Assembly: GCF_004014855.1 (NCBI RefSeq)
Contig: NZ_CP034930.1
Location: 3,205,716-3,269,715 of the forward strand
Length of the DNA: 64,000 nt
Origin: Apibacter raozihei
GTDB taxonomy: Bacteria; Bacteroidota; Bacteroidia; Flavobacteriales; Weeksellaceae
Direction: 5' to 3'
Shown here: positions 22,722-33,971 of the stretch, piece by piece
How the letters are laid out: each line of letters opens with the position of its first letter
Numbering within the stretch: the first letter of the stretch is position 1
The notes under the pieces: model-generated
Told to the model about the DNA's origin: nothing
Seen by the model: only the letters and a program-made list of their open reading frames with translations
Databases searched by the model: none
Position numbers and translations under genes: made by a program

Positions 22722-23981
22722 TTATAATACTTTGCTTACATTGTTTTTGACCCCTTCAGTAATACTTCCACCTAAAGGTAAGTTGGGTATAATGGTTGCC
22801 TGCAAGGCGTGATAAATATCTGGTTTCCCTAACCAGATACGTTCCGTAGGTTTGTTATTTTCATCTAAATTATGAAACCAACTTCCCTTTTGATGATCCA
22901 CCAAATACTTGTCAATATATTCCCAAAGTAATTTATATTTGTCATCATATGCAACGTTTCCTGTTCTTCTAAGAAATGAAACGGCAGCTGCAGACGCCTC
23001 AGCCAATGTCCAGTGAAGACGGTCTCTCACAATGGGTTTTTCATCAAAATCAACCGTATAAACTATTCCCGGTTTACCATCTACGTCCCAACTTTCTTTC
23101 CACGCTTTTTCAAAAAGTTTTTCAGCATCCTCCAAAAGCCATTCAGGAACTTCCATCTCATTTTTATACAACTCTGCTTCTAGGCCTACAAGCAAACGAC
23201 TCCACTCAAAACCGTGCCCCGGTGTTATTCCATAGGGTCTGAACTGGTTATTTTTATCTTCTTTGTTGTAATCTTTTATTTCTTCCCATTGGGGAGTGAA
23301 ATGCTCAATTACACTGTAATGATTTTTTTTAGCATGTACGTGAATAATTCTTTCCACTATTTTTAATGCTCGTTGTAACCATTTGACATCTTGAGTTGCA
23401 GAAAAAACAGCAAGAAAAGCTTCTGTAGAATGCATATTACTATTAGCTCCTCTGTACGATTCTAAATCTGACCAGTCATAATCATAACTTTCCAACATAG
23501 CTCCTTCTTCCTCACTCCAAAAATATTTTTCTAAAATATGAATAGCTTTTTCCAATAAAAGCTCACCATCCTTACGTCCGGAAATTTTTGCAGAGGATCC
23601 GGCTAATGCTATAAAAGCATGTATGTAAGCCTGTTTTCTTCCAGCATCTCCTAATCCTCCAATTGAATAAAACCATCCATCGTGTTCTTTATCATTAATT
23701 ACGTCTAATAGAACTTTTACGCCGTGATCTGCAATTTTACCATACTCAGGAAATTTCATAGATGCTAATGAGTAACAATGAGTCATACGAGCATTTTCCA
23801 TTGTATCCAATGCTTTATTAATCAAATTCCCATTATCATCCAAATATCCGAAACCTCCTTGTTTCAATACAGAATTGAGACCAAATTTTAACAACTCGTT
23901 TCCTTGCTGATGCAAGTATTGTTGGTGATCTTTCGATTTTACCCAACTAGATTCTATATCGTGCTCTTTATAGTTTTTCAT
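22722..23981 (-). CDS. N-acylglucosamine 2-epimerase family sugar epimerase/isomerase
   Basis: A 419-residue alpha/alpha-barrel enzyme of the AGE family, which includes N-acylglucosamine 2-epimerase, cellobiose 2-epimerase and mannose isomerase. Visible features are MTHCYSLASMKFPEYG, GWFYSIGGLGDAGRKQAYIHAFIALA, the conserved SNMHSTEAFLAVF, TPGHGFEWSRLLVGLE and RLHWTLAEASAAAVSFLRR, which supply the barrel's His and Arg residues. The ATG at 23981 sits 10 bp after the upstream transporter; a longer frame to 24044 would overlap that gene and I reject it. As last gene of the operon it probably interconverts the imported sugar. The exact substrate cannot be told. Confidence 0.85.
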   Translation of the reverse strand: MKNYKEHDIESSWVKSKDHQQYLHQQGNELLKFGLNSVLKQGGFGYLDDNGNLINKALDTMENARMTHCYSLASMKFPEYGKIADHGVKVLLDVINDKEHDGWFYSIGGLGDAGRKQAYIHAFIALAGSSAKISGRKDGELLLEKAIHILEKYFWSEEEGAMLESYDYDWSDLESYRGANSNMHSTEAFLAVFSATQDVKWLQRALKIVERIIHVHAKKNHYSVIEHFTPQWEEIKDYNKEDKNNQFRPYGITPGHGFEWSRLLVGLEAELYKNEMEVPEWLLEDAEKLFEKAWKESWDVDGKPGIVYTVDFDEKPIVRDRLHWTLAEASAAAVSFLRRTGNVAYDDKYKLLWEYIDKYLVDHQKGSWFHNLDENNKPTERIWLGKPDIYHALQATIIPNLPLGGSITEGVKNNVSKVL

Positions 23982-23991
23982 ACTTTTATTT

Positions 23992-24876
23992 TTAAGATTT
24001 ATCGTATACACCTGATAAGTAAATGAAGAATAATCCCAGTACAATGATAGACATTCCTATAATGGCTGAAATCCATTCTTTTCTTGTTTTTTTCTCTTTA
24101 TTAATATATACACCGGCAATAACTGAAACTATTATAGAAGCTTGTCCTACAGGATAAGCTACCGATAAACCTAATTTCATTTGTGAGACTAAAATTGCCA
24201 GATTACCAATAGCCCATACCACTCCTACGATGCTATTTTTCATTGCGGTAAAATTATATGGATTGATCTTAAAAAATAAAAATGCTATTAAGGTAACTCC
24301 AATAATCTGACCTACTGATTGAGGTAAAAGACTTGACCAACCATCAATTCCAAAGTATTTTAAAATCCCAACATAAAGGGTAAATCCTAACGTAGAAAGA
24401 AGATTAACTGCTATACCTCTCCCCCATTGTATCTTTTCACCTTTTTTTCCTTCTTCCGGTTGTTTATAAGATGTAAATACAATACCTATAATTATCATAG
24501 CAAGAGCTATAAAACCGAATATTTTAGAATTACTTGTTGCCCAATCTCCTAAAAAAACACCTAATAAAGAGGTTCCAATTATCTGTGTTCCATTTGAAAT
24601 GGGCATGGATTTGGAAACACCTAAATACTTAAGTCCTTTATACTGGCAAACAGAACCTAGCGCCCAGAAAAGTCCTGAGGCTAGTCCTATCCAAATAATG
24701 TGAGGATTTAACTCCGGTTTCCTTATTGCATAAACAACAATTGCAAAGATAAAACTTCCTATTGCAATTCCGAAAGATTGTTCTATAGCCTTACCTCCTA
24801 TTAAAGTAGAAATAACCGGTACCATACCCCAGGATAAGATGGGAATACAGGCTATTAAAAAATCAATTATACTCAT
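23992..24876 (-). CDS. GRP-family sugar transporter (glucose-uptake-protein-like)
   Basis: A 294-residue inner-membrane protein with about ten hydrophobic helices, of the glucose/ribose porter group in the drug/metabolite transporter superfamily. Typical segments are LIACIPILSWGMVPVISTLIGG, SGLFWALGSVCQYKGLKYLGVSKSMPISNGTQIIGTSLLGV and VVWAIGNLAILVSQMKLGLSVAYPVGQASIIVSVIAGV. In Bacillus the related GlcU is encoded next to a glucose dehydrogenase, as here. It lies between the second dehydrogenase (22 bp) and the epimerase (10 bp). Uptake of an unphosphorylated sugar is inferred. Confidence 0.86.
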   Translation of the reverse strand: MSIIDFLIACIPILSWGMVPVISTLIGGKAIEQSFGIAIGSFIFAIVVYAIRKPELNPHIIWIGLASGLFWALGSVCQYKGLKYLGVSKSMPISNGTQIIGTSLLGVFLGDWATSNSKIFGFIALAMIIIGIVFTSYKQPEEGKKGEKIQWGRGIAVNLLSTLGFTLYVGILKYFGIDGWSSLLPQSVGQIIGVTLIAFLFFKINPYNFTAMKNSIVGVVWAIGNLAILVSQMKLGLSVAYPVGQASIIVSVIAGVYINKEKKTRKEWISAIIGMSIIVLGLFFIYLSGVYDKS

Positions 24877-24898
24877 TAGTTATTCTTTTTATAAAGTT

Positions 24899-25678
24899 TT
24901 AAGCGTCTTGTCCTAATATTGATAAAGCTCCGTCTACGGTATACGTTGAACCGGTAACGTATGAACTTGCCTGAGAAGCTAAAAATAAAGCTACATTTGC
25001 TACTTCTTCAGGAGAACCTCCTCTTTTCATGGGAATTATGTTTTCTTTTTCTTTCAAAACATCTTTATCATCCATTACTTTCTTGTTCATAGGGGTCAAA
25101 ATCATACCCGGAGCAATATTATTCACGGTTAAACCTTTTGGTGCCAGCTCAATAGCTAATGTTTGAGAAAGATTTCTCATACCTGCTTTAGAAGCATTAT
25201 AATCTGCATTTCCTGGCTTACATATATATTCGTGAATGGAAGTAACATTTATTATTCTTGAATTCTGGTAAGAATCATGCTTCTTTTTAAGTTGTAGAAA
25301 TTCTTTAATGCAATAAAACGGACCATATAAATCAGTTTTTATAGTATTATCCCAAGTTTCAATATCCATATCTTCTACATTAATATTTTGTCCGTTTACT
25401 CCTGCATTATTCACTAAAATATCAATGTCATTAAAGTCTTTTTCAACTAAAGCAAAAAAACTTTTTATTTGCTCTAAATCAGAAACATCTACCTGATATG
25501 CTTTAACTTTTACATTCAAACTTGACAATTCTTTTTCTAACTGTTCTGCTCTCTCTTTCCCTGAATGATATGTTATAATTACGTTAGCTCCTTCCTGAGC
25601 AAATTTGGTGGCCATAGCTTTACCAATACCGGAGCTTGAACCGGTAATAAGTGCGGTTTTGTTATTTAATTGTCCCAT
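24899..25678 (-). CDS. SDR-family oxidoreductase (first of a pair by position, second transcribed)
   Basis: A 259-residue classical short-chain dehydrogenase. Visible are the cofactor motif TGSSSGIG (12-19), the structural NNAG motif, the catalytic Ser in NVTSIHEYICKPGNADYNASKAG with Tyr-x-x-x-Lys, and IAPGMILTPMN after it. The C terminus YVTGSTYTVDGALSILGQDA is typical of glucose 1-dehydrogenase-like SDRs. It follows the other SDR gene by 48 bp. The two differ enough in the substrate loop (e.g. HEYICKPG versus HERIPKPH) to suggest different sugar positions or epimers. Confidence 0.87.
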   Translation of the reverse strand: MGQLNNKTALITGSSSGIGKAMATKFAQEGANVIITYHSGKERAEQLEKELSSLNVKVKAYQVDVSDLEQIKSFFALVEKDFNDIDILVNNAGVNGQNINVEDMDIETWDNTIKTDLYGPFYCIKEFLQLKKKHDSYQNSRIINVTSIHEYICKPGNADYNASKAGMRNLSQTLAIELAPKGLTVNNIAPGMILTPMNKKVMDDKDVLKEKENIIPMKRGGSPEEVANVALFLASQASSYVTGSTYTVDGALSILGQDA

Positions 25679-25726
25679 AAATAAATTTTTTAAAGTTTTT
25701 TTTAAGTATTTTAGAGTTTTATAATT

Positions 25727-26524
<798 letters not shown>

Positions 26525-26555
26525 TTATTAAAATTTATTAATGTTATTTATAATT

Positions 26556-26563
26556 CAAAGGTA
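26556..26563 (-). promoter_or_regulatory. Candidate -7 box of the sugar operon
   Basis: TACCTTTG on the minus strand (TAnnTTTG), 40 bp before the first gene's ATG. No clear -33 element at the usual distance. Confidence 0.45.
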
Positions 26564-26691
26564 TAAAAAATAATTTTATTTTTTTTTTATACCAAACAAT
26601 TGAATAATTTTACGTGAAATTAAATCACACTAGAAAACTCAACTTCTGTTGCTTTTTCTGTCTATTATTTAAATCAACAATTAAACCAAAA

Positions 26692-27753
26692 ATGATTATG
26701 GAACTATTCTTAATTATTGGAACTTATACCCAAGGAGGTAGCAACGGTATGTATGTCTATAAATTTAATCCTGAAACTGGAACATCCAGCTATTCAAGCA
26801 GTGTTGCTATCAACAACCCCTCTTACCTTGTGGTAAACCATCAGGAAAACCACATATACTCTGTAAGCGAAAATGAAGACAATGAAAATTCTACAGTTAA
26901 CGCTTTTACTTTTGATAAAAAAGAAGGGAAAATAGTTTTACAAAACTCTCAGCAGGTATTTGGGGCTGCACCGTGTTACATCAATATCGGTAAAAAGGAT
27001 AGATATGTCGTTACAGCTAATTATATCGGTGGGAGTATTTCGGTATTTAAAACAGATATGGACGGCAGTCTTCTTCCCATTATTCAACAAATTAACTTTT
27101 CCGGTAGTAGTGTTCACGATGTTAGGCAAAATCAGTCTCACTTGCATTGTGTTGTATTTTCACCTGACTATAATCATTTGTTTGCTACTGATTTAGGAAG
27201 CGACAGAATTTACAAATTTGATGTTGATTATGATCATGAAGGAAGTTTCCTTTCCTTCGGTACTCCTCCATATGTTGAGGTTACTGCCGGATCCGGCCCT
27301 CGACATTTAACTTTCCACCCTAATCAGAAATACGCATATTTGATTAATGAACTAGGTGGTACGGTAACTGTTTTTGAATACAGTAATGGGAATTTAGTGG
27401 AAATACAAACTACTATTTCGGATAAATTTAAAGCAGAAGGAAGTGCTGATATTCATATTCACCCGAATGGGAAATTTCTTTATGCTTCCAATCGTTTAAA
27501 AAAAGATGGAATCTCCATTTTTAAAATTAATGAAAATGATGGCAAAATTACCCGCATCGATTATGAAAGAACTGATATACATCCACGAAATTTTATTATT
27601 TCTCCTAATGGTAAATTTTTATTGGTAGCTAATCAGGACAGCAATACCATTCAGACATTTTCTATAGATCTGGAAACCGGATTACTTAGTGATAATCAAG
27701 AAGATATAATCATTGACATGCCTGTATGCCTGAAGTTTATTTCTATCTGTTAG
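26692..27753 (+). CDS. Lactonase family protein (6-phosphogluconolactonase-like beta-propeller)
   Basis: A protein of about 353 residues of the seven-bladed-propeller lactonase family (YbhE/Pgl type), which opens gluconolactone or 6-phosphogluconolactone. Signature stretches are FLIIGTYTQGGSNGMYVYKF, NPSYLVVNHQENHIYSVSEN, VVFSPDYNHLFATDLGSDRIYKF, GSGPRHLTFHPNQKYAYLINELGGTVTVF and DIHPRNFIISPNGKFLLVANQDSNTIQTF. I start at ATG 26692; an upstream in-frame GTG at 26614 would add a 26-residue Cys/Phe-rich piece that does not look like a normal signal peptide. It is divergent from the sugar-dehydrogenase operon, and hydrolysing that operon's product is the obvious role. Confidence 0.85.
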   Translation: MIMELFLIIGTYTQGGSNGMYVYKFNPETGTSSYSSSVAINNPSYLVVNHQENHIYSVSENEDNENSTVNAFTFDKKEGKIVLQNSQQVFGAAPCYINIGKKDRYVVTANYIGGSISVFKTDMDGSLLPIIQQINFSGSSVHDVRQNQSHLHCVVFSPDYNHLFATDLGSDRIYKFDVDYDHEGSFLSFGTPPYVEVTAGSGPRHLTFHPNQKYAYLINELGGTVTVFEYSNGNLVEIQTTISDKFKAEGSADIHIHPNGKFLYASNRLKKDGISIFKINENDGKITRIDYERTDIHPRNFIISPNGKFLLVANQDSNTIQTFSIDLETGLLSDNQEDIIIDMPVCLKFISIC

Positions 27754-27805
27754 TTTTTATGATTAATATTAGGTTAAATCCTTTAAAAAATCGGTAAGAC
27801 ATACC

Positions 27806-27834
27806 TTTGTTCTGGCAATAATTAAGTAATTTTG
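27806..27834 (+). promoter_or_regulatory. Promoter of enolase gene
   Basis: TTTG at 27806-27809, 17-bp spacer, TAATTTTG at 27827-27834. The start codon at 27870 is 35 bp downstream. Confidence 0.7.
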
Positions 27835-27848
27835 CTTAGATTTTTTAA

Positions 27849-29162
<1,314 letters not shown>

Positions 29163-29183
29163 CTTTTTAAAAAAGTATTCTAT

Positions 29184-29224
29184 AAAAAAACAGGGTTTAA
29201 TTTGAATTAAACCCTGTTTTTTTT
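29184..29224 (+). terminator. Intrinsic terminator of eno
   Basis: Stem AAAACAGGGTTTAATT with its complement around a 2-nt centre, followed by eight Ts. Confidence 0.9.
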
Positions 29225-29534
29225 ATTTGAATTTTTGAATGCTATGCAACTTTTAAATTGTGATTTTTATCATATTTTCTTGAATTTTATTAATCTAATT
29301 CAATTTTTTAAATGGGTGTAAAAATTATATTTTCTGTTTTTTTTCAAAAAATATAAACTATATACACAATAATAATAAAGATAAAAACACATTAACTTAT
29401 CAATATACAAACACTTATAGTTTAATAAATGACTTGATTTTTTTTTTATATATTTTTTTTTTGTTAGTAATTTTTATTTCATATATTTCAGTCTATAAAA
29501 TAAATTAAAACCAACATAAAATAATAATCAAGAT
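29225..29534. other. eno-gltA intergenic region, T-rich
   Basis: After the terminator there is no coding signal. One dyad, TGAT-TTTT-ATCA, lies at 29261-29272; it has the core layout of FNR-type sites but could be chance in such AT-rich DNA. The 75 bp before gltA contain long T-tracts and no clear TAnnTTTG match. Confidence 0.4.
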
Positions 29535-30818
29535 ATGTCTGACACAGTAAAAATACAGTATAATGGTAAGGAGTATGAATATCCGATAGTAGACAGTGTA
29601 ATTGGAGATAAAGGTATTAATATTAATAAGTTAAGGGATGAAACAGGTCTTATTACTTTAGATATAGGTTATAAAAATACCGGAGCTACCAAAAGTAAAA
29701 TCACTTATCTGGATGGGGATCTAGGACAATTATATTACCGTGGATATCCTATTGAACAGATTGCTGAAAAATCTACTTTTACTGAGGTTATGTATTTGTT
29801 GTTAGAAGGAGAACTTCCGAGAAAAGAGCAGCTTTCACAATTCGAGGCAGATATTAAACAAAACAGTCTGGTGAGTGAGGAAATGAAGCAAATTTTAAAA
29901 AGCTTTCCTCGTTCAGCTCACCCTATGGGTGTATTATCAACATTAACCAGTGCTTTAACCGCATTTAATCCTCATGCTGTAAATGTAAAATCGGAAAAAG
30001 ATTTATATAATGCTTATACTATGCTTCTGGCTAAATTCCCTGTTTTATGTGCCTGGACTTATCGTCTAAAATTAGGTCTACCTTTAAATTATTCAAATAA
30101 TAGCTTGGATTATCCTCATAATTTTTATCAGATGATGTTCCGAAAACCAACCGAAGAACTTGAAGTGGATGAAGTTGTTGTGAATGCCATTGATAAATTA
30201 TTAATTCTTCACGCAGATCATGAACAAAACTGTTCTGCTTCTACAGTACGAATGGTTGGATCTGCACATACCGGATTATTTGCTTCTATATCAGCGGGTG
30301 TATCTGCTCTCTGGGGTCCTTTACACGGTGGTGCAAATCAGGCTGTAATAGAAATGCTTGAAATGATTCAAAAAGATGGTGGTGACCTTCAGAAATGGAT
30401 TGATAAGGCTAAATCCAAGGATGATGATTTCAGATTAATGGGATTTGGTCACAGAGTTTACAGAAACTTTGATCCTCGTGCGAAAGTTATTAAAAAAGTG
30501 GCTGATGATTTATTTGAAAAATTAGGCATTCAGGATGAAACTCTTGAAATTGCTAAAAAACTGGAAGAGGTAGCTCTCAATGATCCTTACTTCATAGAGA
30601 AAAAATTATACCCTAATGTTGATTTTTACAGCGGTATCATTTACAGGGTTTTAGGTATTCCTACAGAAATGTTTACAGTAATGTTTGCTTTAGGCAGGCT
30701 TCCTGGGTGGATAGCTCAATGGAAAGAAATGAGAATGAGCGGAGAACCTATCAACAGACCGAGACAAATCTATGTAGGGAATCCTCAAAGAGATTATGTT
30801 CATATAAACGATAGATAA
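29535..30818 (+). CDS. gltA: Citrate synthase
   Basis: Condenses acetyl-CoA and oxaloacetate, committing acetyl-CoA to the TCA cycle. The 427 residues are of the hexameric type I kind. Active-site residues are visible in SALWGPLHGGANQAVIEML (first His), MGFGHRVYRNFDPRA (second His and Arg) and NVDFYSGIIYRVLGIPTEMFTVMFALGR (the Asp and Arg). The N-terminal ~50 residues with TYLDGDLGQLYYRGYPIEQIA are complete. It stands alone between a long upstream gap and a terminator. Confidence 0.97.
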   Translation: MSDTVKIQYNGKEYEYPIVDSVIGDKGININKLRDETGLITLDIGYKNTGATKSKITYLDGDLGQLYYRGYPIEQIAEKSTFTEVMYLLLEGELPRKEQLSQFEADIKQNSLVSEEMKQILKSFPRSAHPMGVLSTLTSALTAFNPHAVNVKSEKDLYNAYTMLLAKFPVLCAWTYRLKLGLPLNYSNNSLDYPHNFYQMMFRKPTEELEVDEVVVNAIDKLLILHADHEQNCSASTVRMVGSAHTGLFASISAGVSALWGPLHGGANQAVIEMLEMIQKDGGDLQKWIDKAKSKDDDFRLMGFGHRVYRNFDPRAKVIKKVADDLFEKLGIQDETLEIAKKLEEVALNDPYFIEKKLYPNVDFYSGIIYRVLGIPTEMFTVMFALGRLPGWIAQWKEMRMSGEPINRPRQIYVGNPQRDYVHINDR

Positions 30819-30862
30819 TACTTTTTACATTATATACCCATATACCAACATTTAATGTATTA

Positions 30863-30900
30863 AAAAAGCTTTAATCTTAGGATTAAAGCTTTTATTTTTT
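30863..30900 (+). terminator. Intrinsic terminator of gltA
   Basis: Stem AAAGCTTTAATC/GATTAAAGCTTT with loop TTAG, followed by TATTTTTTG. Confidence 0.85.
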
Positions 30901-30958
30901 GTAAATTTATCTTTTATTAGAATATATAATTTCATAGCTTAACTACTATTAGAATAAA

Positions 30959-32227
30959 ATGAACGAAAGTTTTTTACATTATGTATGGATGTATAAAAAG
31001 TTTGAGTTATTTGATTTACGAACCACTTCAGGTGAAAAACTTGAAATCATCCATTGTGGAACCTTAAATCCTGATTCAGGACCGGATTTTAACTTTGCTA
31101 AGGTTATTATTAACGGAACTGAGTGGGCAGGAAACGTAGAAATACATGTAAAATCATCTGATTGGATTAAGCATAAGCATGATTTGAATCCGAACTATGA
31201 CAACATTGTACTTCATATCGTTTATGAAGATGATCAGGAAATATTATCATTAAAGCTAAAAAAAATACCTACTTTAGAATTAAAAAATTATATTGCTGCT
31301 AGCTTGATCGACAATTATACTCACCTGGAAAAGAAAGCATATAGTTTTATTCCCTGTGAAAAATTATTTACCAATTTATTACCAAAGCTTTCTATTGGTT
31401 TTACGGAAAAACAGTTCTTTTGTAAACTGGAAGAAAAACAGAAAAAAATATCACAGCTCCTTATTTTAAAAAATAACGATTGGGAAGCTGTTCTCGCTTC
31501 TGTTTTAGCTTATTCATTTGGTCTTAAAATCAATGCGGAAGCATTTGAACAAATATTTATGGAAACTGATTATAAAATTCTTCGTAAACAGTTTTCAAAC
31601 CTTACTCATTTAGAGTCTTTATTGTTCGGGCTTTGCTTTAATCTTGATATGTATGAGGATGAATATGCTGAAATATTAAAAGAACAGTTTAAATTTTTAC
31701 AAGTAAAGTACAGACTCACCAAAACAACTATAAATTTAAAATTTTCTAAGCTGAGACCTGCCAATTTTCCTACTATACGTCTATCACAGCTTTCATGTAT
31801 TTTAACTCAGTATCAAAATTTATTTTCTTATGTTATCGGAGCTAAGACATTGCAACACTATATCTACATTCTTGATGATGTTCAAGCTTCTTCCTATTGG
31901 AATAATCATTATGTTTTTGATAAAATTTCATCTCATAATCAAATAAAAAAGCTTTCATCATCTCAAAAAGAATTAATTATCTTGAATGCTTTTCTCCCCA
32001 TTAAGTTCGCATATTCTAAAAGTATAGGAAAATGCATGGATGACGAAATAATCTCAATTATGGAGGAATTATCTCCTGAAAAAAATACAGTTATACAAAA
32101 GTTTGAGAATTTGGGCATATCATTTAATTCAGCTCTTGAAACTCAGGCTTTTCTACATTTATACAAAAATCAGTGTCTAAATAAAAAATGTCTAAAATGT
32201 GATATTGGTTATAATATTCTAAAGTAG
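30959..32227 (+). CDS. DUF2851 family protein
   Basis: A 422-residue cytoplasmic protein of the Bacteroidota-enriched DUF2851 family, whose function is not known. The N-terminal part has IIHCGTLNPDSGPDFNFAKVIINGTEWAGNVEIHVKSSDW and NYDNIVLHIVYEDD, the most conserved region of the family, with His and Asp residues arranged as in some nuclease-like or metal-binding cores. The middle and C-terminal parts are helical, and the last ~20 residues have a Cys cluster (CLNKKCLKCDIG). No operon partners: the gene is followed by a convergent one. Confidence 0.83.
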   Translation: MNESFLHYVWMYKKFELFDLRTTSGEKLEIIHCGTLNPDSGPDFNFAKVIINGTEWAGNVEIHVKSSDWIKHKHDLNPNYDNIVLHIVYEDDQEILSLKLKKIPTLELKNYIAASLIDNYTHLEKKAYSFIPCEKLFTNLLPKLSIGFTEKQFFCKLEEKQKKISQLLILKNNDWEAVLASVLAYSFGLKINAEAFEQIFMETDYKILRKQFSNLTHLESLLFGLCFNLDMYEDEYAEILKEQFKFLQVKYRLTKTTINLKFSKLRPANFPTIRLSQLSCILTQYQNLFSYVIGAKTLQHYIYILDDVQASSYWNNHYVFDKISSHNQIKKLSSSQKELIILNAFLPIKFAYSKSIGKCMDDEIISIMEELSPEKNTVIQKFENLGISFNSALETQAFLHLYKNQCLNKKCLKCDIGYNILK

Positions 32228-32356
32228 AAAAAAAAGAATATTACTTTTACTATGTAAATAATAAAATTTATAAAGATATATTTAGTGTAAATTAAGTCCT
32301 TTGCTAATTTCAATACAAAATTAGGACAAAAATATGATATAAAATTGAGGATTTCC

Positions 32357-33298
32357 TTAATTTTCAACATCAATTACACCTAAAACTTTATTGTTGTAAA
32401 ATGGGCCTCCTGGATAATGAGCTGTATAATCTAAGTTAAGCCATATTTTACCATCCTGATCGATATGATAGTATAAACTTCTTCCTTTACTTTCTTTATC
32501 AAATAGTTTATGTTTGATAAGAAAATTAATAGACTCTAAATCACTTTCATCTCCTATATACAATTCGGGGTAAATGTGTCCTACTGTATATACTAACCGA
32601 GGTAGACCTCCGACAGCTCTAATGCATGAAGCCATTAATATGGAATGATCGTCGCAATCTCCTGATAAGGTTTTGATTGATTCACTGGCTTTTGCATAAT
32701 ATTCTTGCCCTACAGGATCGTTAACATAAGTCCAACGAGAGTTTATTTCTTTAAATATAGCAAGACATTGAATTGTGGTTCTATATCTACTATCGCTCTG
32801 ATATTCTTTAAAATGCTTATTAATTGCTTCTAAAGCAAAGGTTCTTACTTCAGGATTTGTAAAGTCCATTGCTTTTAATATAAGAGCATCTGAAGAATTA
32901 AATGCAACTTTATTGATCAATATTTTTTGTGGTTTGTTACTATCTTTCATAGAATGTATCATAGCTTGATAATCGAGCGCAAGTGAAGCAAATCCATATT
33001 TATTGGTTAAACTGCCAACAGATAATAGGCCAATAATGCATAAACAAAAGACAAAAAATATTTTTCTGACAAATTTTACAAAAAACCATAAAATGAAAAC
33101 AATTAATGCGAAAATAATTATTCGATCTAAATTAAATTTCCAATTTACGTTGGGTAAATTTCGATGAACAATAATAAATATTGGTAATGAAATGCATAAG
33201 ATTGCTCCATAAACAATCAGTTTTTCTAAAATAGTCCAGAGCTTTTGCCAATCATTTTTGGTATAATTTTTATCTCCTGAATTCTTTTCATTATTCAT
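32357..33298 (-). CDS. Membrane protein with transglutaminase-like domain
   Basis: A 313-residue protein with three predicted membrane helices near the N terminus (about 25-50, 58-78 and 79-100 after the charged start) and a transglutaminase-like cysteine-protease-fold domain. The catalytic sequence is KTLSGDCDDHSILMASCIRAVGGLPRLVYTVGHIYPELYIG, giving the Cys and the His that follows, and LDYTAHYPGGPF near the end. The start at ATG 33298 lies 7 bp after the rhomboid stop; an upstream in-frame TTG would overlap that gene. It is likely the last gene of a three-gene operon with the FAD oxidoreductase and the rhomboid protease. Substrate unknown. Confidence 0.8.
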   Translation of the reverse strand: MNNEKNSGDKNYTKNDWQKLWTILEKLIVYGAILCISLPIFIIVHRNLPNVNWKFNLDRIIIFALIVFILWFFVKFVRKIFFVFCLCIIGLLSVGSLTNKYGFASLALDYQAMIHSMKDSNKPQKILINKVAFNSSDALILKAMDFTNPEVRTFALEAINKHFKEYQSDSRYRTTIQCLAIFKEINSRWTYVNDPVGQEYYAKASESIKTLSGDCDDHSILMASCIRAVGGLPRLVYTVGHIYPELYIGDESDLESINFLIKHKLFDKESKGRSLYYHIDQDGKIWLNLDYTAHYPGGPFYNNKVLGVIDVEN

Positions 33299-33305
33299 AT
33301 CTAAT

Positions 33306-33968
33306 CTATTTTTCTTTATAAACAAAATAAGCTAATACTGATAAAGGTATTAACATGAATAAAAGATACATCGGTTTAAAAGAAATAAATGGATAATCAG
33401 GAAACATAACAATGAAACCTAAGGCTGCTACTATGCCCATTATAGCTCCTCCCAAATGCGCGTCATGCCCAACATTTCCTAATTGTGCTTTCATTCCATA
33501 TACGGAATACCCTAAGTAAATAATACCAAATACCCAACCAGGTATGTTTAAAGGTAATGGAAATATACCTATTGATATTTGTGAATTCAATATGATTGAT
33601 GCAAATAAAATTCCGGATACACCTCCTGAGGCACCTATTGCACTATAATACGGATTTTTTTTATGCATCCATAATGACAATAGATTACCACCTAAAATTG
33701 ATCCCAAATAGGTTATGAAAAAAAATGCAACACCGTAATAAAGCAAAAAAGTTGAAAAAAAATAGAAGGTATACATATTAAATATCAAATGCATCAAATC
33801 CCCATGCAAGAAAGCAGAAGTTAACAATCTATCCCATTGCTTACCCCTCAATATTGCTCCTATATTAAATTTATATCTATCAAAAAATACCTGATCATTA
33901 AAACCTTTATAACTAGTTAAGGCAGTAATTACAATTACACCAATTACAATAATATTTATTTCTCCCAT
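33306..33968 (-). CDS. Rhomboid family intramembrane serine protease
   Basis: A 220-residue, six-helix membrane protein that cleaves substrates within the membrane. The catalytic serine is in AIGASGGVSGILFA and the catalytic His in GHDAHLGGAIMG. Also present are the LLTSAFLHGDLMHLIFNMYTFYFF segment, including the HxxxN motif of the family, and the loop preceding helix 2. It lies 3 bp after the FAD oxidoreductase and 7 bp before the transglutaminase-like gene. Full length for a bacterial rhomboid with no extra domains. Confidence 0.9.
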   Translation of the reverse strand: MGEINIIVIGVIVITALTSYKGFNDQVFFDRYKFNIGAILRGKQWDRLLTSAFLHGDLMHLIFNMYTFYFFSTFLLYYGVAFFFITYLGSILGGNLLSLWMHKKNPYYSAIGASGGVSGILFASIILNSQISIGIFPLPLNIPGWVFGIIYLGYSVYGMKAQLGNVGHDAHLGGAIMGIVAALGFIVMFPDYPFISFKPMYLLFMLIPLSVLAYFVYKEK

Positions 33969-33971
33969 TTA

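Noticed and set aside
23982-24044. Longer start for the epimerase gene
   Set aside because: It would overlap the end of the transporter gene; the ATG at 23981 gives the normal operon spacing and the family N terminus.
26614-26691. GTG-initiated N-terminal extension of the lactonase (possible signal peptide)
   Set aside because: The 26 extra residues are Cys/Phe-rich, end in a Lys-rich segment before the domain, and lack a cleavage site; the family normally starts at the 26692 ATG.
27815-27835. Sigma-54 promoter before eno (CTGGCAATAATTAAG...TTTGC)
   Set aside because: GG and GC are too far apart for a -24/-12 promoter; the TTTG / TAATTTTG promoter at 27806-27834 explains the region.
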